Origin: an uncultured Saprospiraceae bacterium
GTDB taxonomy: Bacteria; Bacteroidota; Bacteroidia; Chitinophagales; Saprospiraceae
DNA length: 64,000 nucleotides
NCBI GenBank assembly: GCA_938003955.1
Contig: CALKXE010000118.1
Coordinates: 1 to 64,000 of the forward strand
Reading direction: 5' to 3'
Shown piece after piece: positions 58,866 to 64,000 of this stretch. Both the position numbers and the translations under genes were made by a program. Position 1 is the stretch's first letter, and every line of letters begins with the position of its first letter. The notes below the pieces were generated by a model. It was not told where the DNA came from. It did no database searches and worked only from the letters and a program-made list of their open reading frames with translations.

Positions 58866-60188
58866 GTGTTTATATACATTATCAAACGTCTACTTCTTTT
58901 TATACCTACACTAGTTCTGGTGTCGTGCATAGCGTTTTTTCTAAAAAACAATGTACCCTCTGATCCTGTAGAAACCTTACTAAGTCTGCAAGGAGTGGAT
59001 GATTCAAGTGAAGCATTTATTGTAGCATACGATGAAAAAGTAATAGAGTTGGGGATGAATCTTCCTTTATTCTATTTTTCAATCCAATCTAACTACACAT
59101 CTTGGCTTGATAAAACTAAGTTAGAAAGTTCAGCAAAGCGTTTTGCTAAAGAACTCGCAAATGAAAAGTACAACGTAAGCGATGTATTAGAGTTAATTTC
59201 ACTTATATACCAGCTGGAAGACAAAGAAAGGCGAACCCTATTAGTTTGTCAGGCCCCACGTGAAGTCATTGAAAGATTGGATAGACCGCAACTTGATAGA
59301 GTAGGGCTTGAAATGAAATCAATGATTAGATCACAAGTTGGTAGGATGGAAGGCAATAAGGAGCACTGGCATTATCCAGTTTTATCATGGCATGGATTCG
59401 AGAATCAATACCACAATTGGATTTTAAATTTCATAAAAGGAGATTATGGTGTATCTCTAGTTGACGCACAACCAGTGTTTAGGAAATTGTGGAATAGCAT
59501 GAAATGGACGCTGATGCTACTTGTCATAAGTTTGACAATCTCTGGTCTGATTTCGTTTGTATTAGGAATTTACAATGGTATCAATCAAGGGACAAGATTT
59601 GACCGATGGTCAAATGGAATATTATTTCTGTTTTATAGTATACCAAAATTTTGGTTGGCGACGCTGATGATCATATTTTTCACAACTGCAGAATATGGAA
59701 ATTGGACTAATATATTTTCTACTGTTGGGGATTGGCCAAGAATGACGGGCTTTTTTGAAATGTTTTATGTGTCAGCTCATAAATTGATATTACCGATTAT
59801 TGTGATTGTTATTCCTGATGTAGCGTATTTGTCAAGGTTAATAAGGGCTAGTATTATAAATGAAAATAATAAAGAGTACATAAAAACTGCTAGAAGTAAA
59901 GGAGTTCCAAAACGAGATATACTTCGTAAACACTTAGTGCCTAATTCGTTGATTCCTACTATTACGTTGTTTGCAGGTGTGTTGCCGGGAGCACTTGGCT
60001 CATCATTAATAATAGAGGTGATATTCAATATTCCAGGAGTAGGTAGATTGATGTATGAAAGCATAAAGACGGCAGATTGGGCCATTGTGTTTCCAATAAT
60101 CATGATAGTGTCTATACTTACTGTAGTCATTTTCTTAGTAGCAGATATATTAATAGCATGGTTAAATCCTAAAATAAAACTAGGATGA
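58866..60188 (+). CDS. ABC transporter permease, DppB-like
   Basis: 440 residues from a GTG at 58866 (FIYIIKRLLLFIPTLVL); the frame is closed by a stop at 58839 and no ATG is in frame. It has the DppB/OppB permease pattern of one N-terminal helix, then a large extracytoplasmic region (about residues 30-205, much longer than in E. coli DppB), then five helices. The coupling loop is EYIKTARSKGVPKRDILRKH. Together with the next gene it would form the channel of an oligopeptide- or nickel-type importer. No substrate-binding protein or ATPase gene is nearby. Confidence 0.9.
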   Translation: MFIYIIKRLLLFIPTLVLVSCIAFFLKNNVPSDPVETLLSLQGVDDSSEAFIVAYDEKVIELGMNLPLFYFSIQSNYTSWLDKTKLESSAKRFAKELANEKYNVSDVLELISLIYQLEDKERRTLLVCQAPREVIERLDRPQLDRVGLEMKSMIRSQVGRMEGNKEHWHYPVLSWHGFENQYHNWILNFIKGDYGVSLVDAQPVFRKLWNSMKWTLMLLVISLTISGLISFVLGIYNGINQGTRFDRWSNGILFLFYSIPKFWLATLMIIFFTTAEYGNWTNIFSTVGDWPRMTGFFEMFYVSAHKLILPIIVIVIPDVAYLSRLIRASIINENNKEYIKTARSKGVPKRDILRKHLVPNSLIPTITLFAGVLPGALGSSLIIEVIFNIPGVGRLMYESIKTADWAIVFPIIMIVSILTVVIFLVADILIAWLNPKIKLG

Positions 60189-61249
60189 TGGATTCAGTTA
60201 GAAATATGTGGAAAATTGCTAGCAACCATGGTGGGTTGAGGTTCTCAATTATTGTCATTTTTGTATGGATAATTATTGCTTTGTTTGCGCCATTATTGGA
60301 ATCGTTTTTGGGTGTCGTGTTTTCAAATTTACAACCCGAAAATAGTTTGTTACCGCCGTTTAGCAAGAGTGACGATCTTTTTCATGTATTAGGGACGGAT
60401 TATCTTGGACGAGACTTGTTAGCCGGGATGATTCATGGTGCGAGGGTTGCATTTATTATTGCTCTTGCGAGTGTTTCCATTTCCTTGATTCTTGGTCTTT
60501 CTATTGGCTTAGTGATCGGTTTTTATGGGGATAGCGGCATTAGAAAGAATCTCATACAACAGATACTTATTTATGTATCTATCGTAGTTGGTGTTTATTA
60601 TTTTATGTCTATGGTTAACGATGGTGTAAGCATTTATAATCTCATTCCATTTTTAGGGATTGTTGTTTTAACAGTAGGGTTGGACAGGTTGATTGATAAG
60701 CTTCCATTTAAGAAATACGGAGTGCCGCTAGATCTGATAATGCAGCGGTTATTTGAATTAAGGGAAGGGTTACCTGGACTTTTTATTATTCTTTCGGTTG
60801 CTGCATTGATTACTTCTCAGTCCATATTTTCTGTGGCAATCATTATCTCTATTTTATATTGGATGACTTTTGCTCGGCACGCTAGAGCTGAGACACTGCA
60901 AGTGAAAGAAGAAGATTATATAATGAGTGCTCAATCTAGCGGAGTGTCTGATTTTCGATTATTGATTTATCATATATTGCCTAATGCAATGCCATCTATC
61001 TTTGTGATTATTGCCTTTACTTTTGGAGCTGTAATTTTGCTAGAGTCGTCGTTATCATTTTTGGGTATTGGTATGCCTGTAGAAGAAGTAAGTTGGGGTA
61101 AGATATTAGCGGGCGCTAGGAAATCCCCTAAAGCTTGGTGGCTAGCTGTATTTCCCGGAATGGCAATCTTTTTAGTTCTCTATGCATTCAATAATTTGGC
61201 GGACTATTTTGCTCAATATCAAAGGAGAAATGATAAAGCGGATAAATAG
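60185..61249 (+). CDS. ABC transporter permease, DppC-like
   Basis: 354 residues. The start ATG overlaps the stop of the previous gene in ATGA (4 bp), so the two are translationally coupled. DppC/OppC features include GTDYLGRDLLAGMIHGARVA, the coupling loop EDYIMSAQSSGVSDFRLL and the SSLSFLGIGMP segment. An insert between the first helices (near residues 125-190, with further hydrophobic segments) makes it longer than E. coli DppC. The substrate is unknown. Confidence 0.9.
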   Translation: MMDSVRNMWKIASNHGGLRFSIIVIFVWIIIALFAPLLESFLGVVFSNLQPENSLLPPFSKSDDLFHVLGTDYLGRDLLAGMIHGARVAFIIALASVSISLILGLSIGLVIGFYGDSGIRKNLIQQILIYVSIVVGVYYFMSMVNDGVSIYNLIPFLGIVVLTVGLDRLIDKLPFKKYGVPLDLIMQRLFELREGLPGLFIILSVAALITSQSIFSVAIIISILYWMTFARHARAETLQVKEEDYIMSAQSSGVSDFRLLIYHILPNAMPSIFVIIAFTFGAVILLESSLSFLGIGMPVEEVSWGKILAGARKSPKAWWLAVFPGMAIFLVLYAFNNLADYFAQYQRRNDKADK

Positions 61250-61412
61250 AAACAGTTTGTTGTATAATGTAATTTTTGAAATATATCAAAGTAAGATAAG
61301 CATAGACTAAAATAGAAAAATAAACAAATGTAAACACACTTAGAATATGGTCCCTGAAATCATTTCTTATTTTTTTTGCAATCTTTGCAACTACAATTAA
61401 AACAAGACAGTA

Positions 61413-62114
61413 TTGAAAGTCGCTATTCATCAACCTAATTTTCTTCCTTGGATGGGTTATTTTTATAAGATAGCACAGTGTGATACGTTTGTATTTTTTG
61501 ATGATGCGGAATACACTAAACGTTCATTTATTAGAAGAGTCAAAATTCACAAACCAAACAGAGTGAATGAGGACAAATATCTAATTGTTCCGCTTCAAAA
61601 ACATTCTGATTTTGCGAATATTTCAGAATTAAGGTTGCTCAATGATATCAATTGGCAACGGAGAATTAAAGCGCAAATACATCAATCGTATAGTAAGTCA
61701 CCTTTTTATTATCAGTTGGAATCTATATTGGATACATTCTTTACAAACGAATGGCACTCTGATTCATTTTCTAACTTTGGTACAGAGATTATAGTACATA
61801 TTTCTAATATGCTAGAGCTAAAACGAGAATGGATATACTCTAATAATCTAGCTATTACAAAGCATAAAGCCGAAGCTAATATTGAAATCATCAAGAAAGT
61901 AGGAGGGACAGAATATGTATCAGGAATTGGAGCTAAAAAATATCAAACAGAAGATCAATACTTAGAGCAAGGAATTGAACTTACTTATAGTGATTATCCC
62001 GTCTATTTTAAGAAAAAAGATCTACCAATGCATTTTATGAATAAGTCTGTTTTAAGTTACTTAGCTTGGTTTCAGGTAGAGGAGATTCAAGAGTTGTGTT
62101 TCGGTAGTGTGTAG
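61413..62114 (+). CDS. WbqC family protein
   Basis: 233 residues, with TTG at 61413 as start: MKVAIHQPNFLPWMGYFYKI is the WbqC N-terminus, and the frame is closed by a stop at 61398-61400, leaving no other start. FFDDAEYTKRSFIRRVKIH and the C-terminal YLAWFQVEEIQELCFG match the family. WbqC-like proteins occur in O-antigen and glycolipid gene clusters; their reaction is unclear. It follows the permease genes by 163 bp; no polysaccharide cluster is visible. Confidence 0.88.
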   Translation: MKVAIHQPNFLPWMGYFYKIAQCDTFVFFDDAEYTKRSFIRRVKIHKPNRVNEDKYLIVPLQKHSDFANISELRLLNDINWQRRIKAQIHQSYSKSPFYYQLESILDTFFTNEWHSDSFSNFGTEIIVHISNMLELKREWIYSNNLAITKHKAEANIEIIKKVGGTEYVSGIGAKKYQTEDQYLEQGIELTYSDYPVYFKKKDLPMHFMNKSVLSYLAWFQVEEIQELCFGSV

Positions 62115-62596
62115 AACATATTGCACTAAAAGATAATTTGATTCGAAAATGCTTGGACATCAATTAATCCAGCCTTCCTCTTCTCATCACAATCGTCAAT
62201 GTAATTCGATGCCCCTTCATGGGTGAATAGAAACAGGAAAATAATCTTCTGTACTACAGTAATTTCCCTGAGATTATTGCTATCATTTATCCTCCCCATT
62301 TCTATCTTGTAATAAGGCTTTTACAAAAGCACATCGAAATTAATTGAATTAAGAGAATTTACCTTATTGTAGTCGTTGTGTGATAAAGTATTGATCTCAG
62401 AGAGATCATCGATTGTATTGTGCAATTTGTCCTACTCACTTTTGGGTCGAGATTGTAGAAGTTGATGTTTTTTTGTAAGTTTAAACAATCAATTACTTCG
62501 TTTTGATAAAGTGAACTCAGGCATTTTTTTCAAAGGTTTACTATTTGGAATCACTCAAGAATTGATGGATATTCGAATTTGAAATCAAAAAATGAC
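62115..62596. other. Intergenic region
   Basis: AT-rich; no gene, tRNA or strong repeat is recognised apart from a short GATCTCAGAGAGATC inverted repeat near 62395. Confidence 0.4.
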
Positions 62597-62773
62597 ATGA
62601 ATAAATCATTACGAAATTTAATTATTGGAATCGGTGCAGTTTCCATTCTCTTCTCAATTTATGGAGTTATTAGAGGTGGGGAATTTACAGATGCCTTATC
62701 TGGGGTTATTATTGGAGTGGCTCTGATTGGAACAGCTGTAATGCAACAAAAGAAAAATACAAAGCATGAATAA
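62597..62773 (+). CDS. Small two-helix membrane protein
   Basis: 58 residues from the ATG at 62597; a TTG at 62579 would add six. Two hydrophobic segments (LIIGIGAVSILFSIYGVI and GVIIGVALIGTAV) separated by RGGEFTDALS, with a Lys-rich end. The plan matches the small protein at 28534-28731. The function is unknown. Confidence 0.5.
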   Translation: MNKSLRNLIIGIGAVSILFSIYGVIRGGEFTDALSGVIIGVALIGTAVMQQKKNTKHE

Positions 62774-62822
62774 GTAGTTATATGCTGATTAAAGTTCTGT
62801 AATAATTAACCAATTAGTATAA

Positions 62823-63641
62823 ATGTCAAAATTCTTTATTCTAGTAATTGGATGTATCCTAATTTGTTTTTCATGTAGAAATTCTAATAGTTTCGAAATT
62901 AAATCAAATGTATCCGCTGATGAATTCAAAGAGAAGATCAGATATAGTAATATCCAGAATGTAAAAACACTTGATGTCTCTAAATTAGATTTTGGAATTA
63001 TGTATCGGGCAACAGGATATGGCACGGCAAACTGTGTCATTCAAATAATCAGAAGTGGTGACCACTATATTATAAAGACCATCGAAATGTCTAGATCGAA
63101 GGCGTTTTCAAAACACTTTGTACAAAAAGTTTATGAAAGAATTCTTACTAACAAGGAGTTAAGTTTAGTATTATCAAAATTCAAGGAGTGCGAGCATTTA
63201 CCTGTAAATATTTCCATCGAAAACCCTTGTATGCATGAATCATACTTCGATATCCAAATCAAAAGTGGGAATAACTTTTGGGGGACAAAATGGTGTTCGA
63301 TCCACACTTATAAACATTCTAAAAAGTACGTTGGTTATAAAGGAAAAATTCAAAGCTTAGAAAGTTTACTGCTTGAATTAGCTGAGGTGACTCCTAGCAA
63401 GAGGATGCTTGTTATTAATGAAATGAATAATAATGATTCGCTAAAGGTCGAGGCTTTTATTACCTATGGATTAAAAGCTTATAGTACTAAATGTGAATTC
63501 GATAAACAACCTATCTATACTAACAATAATGGAGTAGGGCAAATGAAAATACACCCAAAAGACACTACTAATTGGAAAAGTAGACTTGATGTTTACGAAA
63601 TAAGAAAAGACAGAAGTATTCATCTTGTAAGTGAAGAATAG
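62823..63641 (+). CDS. Hypothetical lipoprotein
   Basis: 272 residues with lipoprotein signal MSKFFILVIGCILICFSC (Cys 18). The mature part is mixed beta/alpha with several Cys (GTANCVIQII, FKECEHLPVNI, NPCMHESYFDI). No known domain was recognised. The gene is close to the small membrane protein gene (50 bp) and may be co-transcribed. It is followed by a tandem repeat array. Confidence 0.55.
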   Translation: MSKFFILVIGCILICFSCRNSNSFEIKSNVSADEFKEKIRYSNIQNVKTLDVSKLDFGIMYRATGYGTANCVIQIIRSGDHYIIKTIEMSRSKAFSKHFVQKVYERILTNKELSLVLSKFKECEHLPVNISIENPCMHESYFDIQIKSGNNFWGTKWCSIHTYKHSKKYVGYKGKIQSLESLLLELAEVTPSKRMLVINEMNNNDSLKVEAFITYGLKAYSTKCEFDKQPIYTNNNGVGQMKIHPKDTTNWKSRLDVYEIRKDRSIHLVSEE

Positions 63642-63671
63642 TTTATGTTCAATATAGCTTAAAATCAAGCA

Positions 63672-63853
63672 GTCTAATGTCGAACCATCGAAAAGCAAAG
63701 CGATCTAACGTCTAATAGTCTAAAAGCAGAGCGGTCTAATGTCGAACCATCGAAAAGCAAAGCGATCTAACGTCTAATATTCTCAAAAGCAGAACGGTCA
63801 AATGTCGAACCATCGAAAAGCAAAGCGATCTAACGTCTAATAGTCTAAAAATC
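63672..63853. repeat. Three-unit tandem repeat of 62-63 bp
   Basis: Units begin at 63672, 63734 and 63797 and share TCGAACCATCGAAAAGCAAA, then GCGATCTAACGTCTAATA, with small changes at the joints. There are no unique spacers, so it is not CRISPR. Within each unit GTCTAAT/GATCTAAC-type words recur, giving a shorter internal periodicity. Confidence 0.9.
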
Positions 63854-63879
63854 AAACATCAAAGTCACCAGTAAATTTT

Positions 63880-63953
63880 CTCGCATGTTTGCTTTTAGCA
63901 AGCCAAGCTATAAAAATTACGTACTCGCGCGTTTGCTTTCAGCAAGCCACGCT
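63880..63953. repeat. Direct repeat pair of 30 bp
   Basis: Copies at 63880-63909 (CTCGCATGTTTGCTTTTAGC and on) and 63924-63953 (CTCGCGCGTTTGCTTTCAGC and on) share 26 of 30 positions by eye, separated by 14 bases. Confidence 0.75.
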
Positions 63954-64000
63954 TAAACGGCAACACTGTATTCTCTCAATGCATCATTCAAACTAACTTT

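Larger units (their letters stand above)
63642..64000. other. Terminal intergenic region, repeat rich
   Basis: Holds the three-unit tandem array at 63672-63853 and the direct repeat pair at 63880-63909 and 63924-63953. No gene is seen before the window ends. Confidence 0.55.

Noticed and set aside
63672-63853. Possible CRISPR array
   Set aside because: Three units follow each other with no unique spacers and there are no cas genes.

Overview
The window looks like chromosomal DNA of a free-living Bacteroidota bacterium, most likely a Saprospirales-type lineage (lineage below phylum is inference). Seen in the sequence: low GC, several promoters of the Bacteroidota type (TAnnTTTG, often without a clear -33 element), many Sec and lipoprotein signal peptides, C-terminal type IX secretion (T9SS type A) sorting domains on several secreted proteins, a porX response regulator of the T9SS, and large modular secreted proteins with thrombospondin type 3, 3-coathanger and dockerin-like parts. 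No rRNA, tRNA, transposase, integrase, phage gene or CRISPR array was seen.

Layout. 1-7.4 kb: end of a formylglycine-generating enzyme, then a probable secreted-protein operon (DUF1800, DUF1501, a giant CxxCH-bearing modular protein, a small coiled-coil protein). 7.7-18.4 kb: secretome block with two zinc metallopeptidases, a possible SGNH-like protein, an esterase and three related T9SS substrates. 18.5-29.5 kb: metabolic and small genes (SnoaL-like, degenerate exonuclease, hemC, a GHMP kinase with no usual start codon, fadH-like reductase, pirin between two paralogous lipoproteins, rhomboid). 29.5-33.6 kb: minus-strand block with obgE, adk, an NlpC/P60 peptidase and a DUF4920 lipoprotein. 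34.3-36.1 kb: a MORN-repeat/caspase protein. 36.5-39.9 kb: infC and clpC. 40.4-50.9 kb: STAS protein, RNase Z, queuosine precursor transporter, CvpA, polyprenyl synthetase, porX and an HD phosphohydrolase. 51.0-55.2 kb: a 1400-residue envelope protein built from about 43 copies of a 23-residue repeat, interrupted by two OmpA domains and ending in a peptidoglycan-binding domain. 56.5-63.6 kb: rpmF-yceD, a glucosaminidase, two oligopeptide-type ABC permeases, WbqC, and small membrane/lipoprotein genes.

The shared theme is the cell envelope and secretion: porX is a plausible regulator of the machinery that would export the four visible T9SS substrates, while the OmpA/PG-binding repeat protein, NlpC/P60 and glucosaminidase act on or bind peptidoglycan. 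Housekeeping genes (infC, clpC, obgE, adk, hemC, rpmF) indicate a stable chromosome.

The most interesting items are the 23-residue repeat protein, the DUF1800/DUF1501/cytochrome-like operon, three families of intergenic repeats (one nested inside a 424-bp element with long terminal inverted repeats), the absence of any AUG start for infC and for the GHMP kinase, and an exonuclease-like protein that has lost most of its catalytic residues. Motif assignments were made by eye, without database searches.
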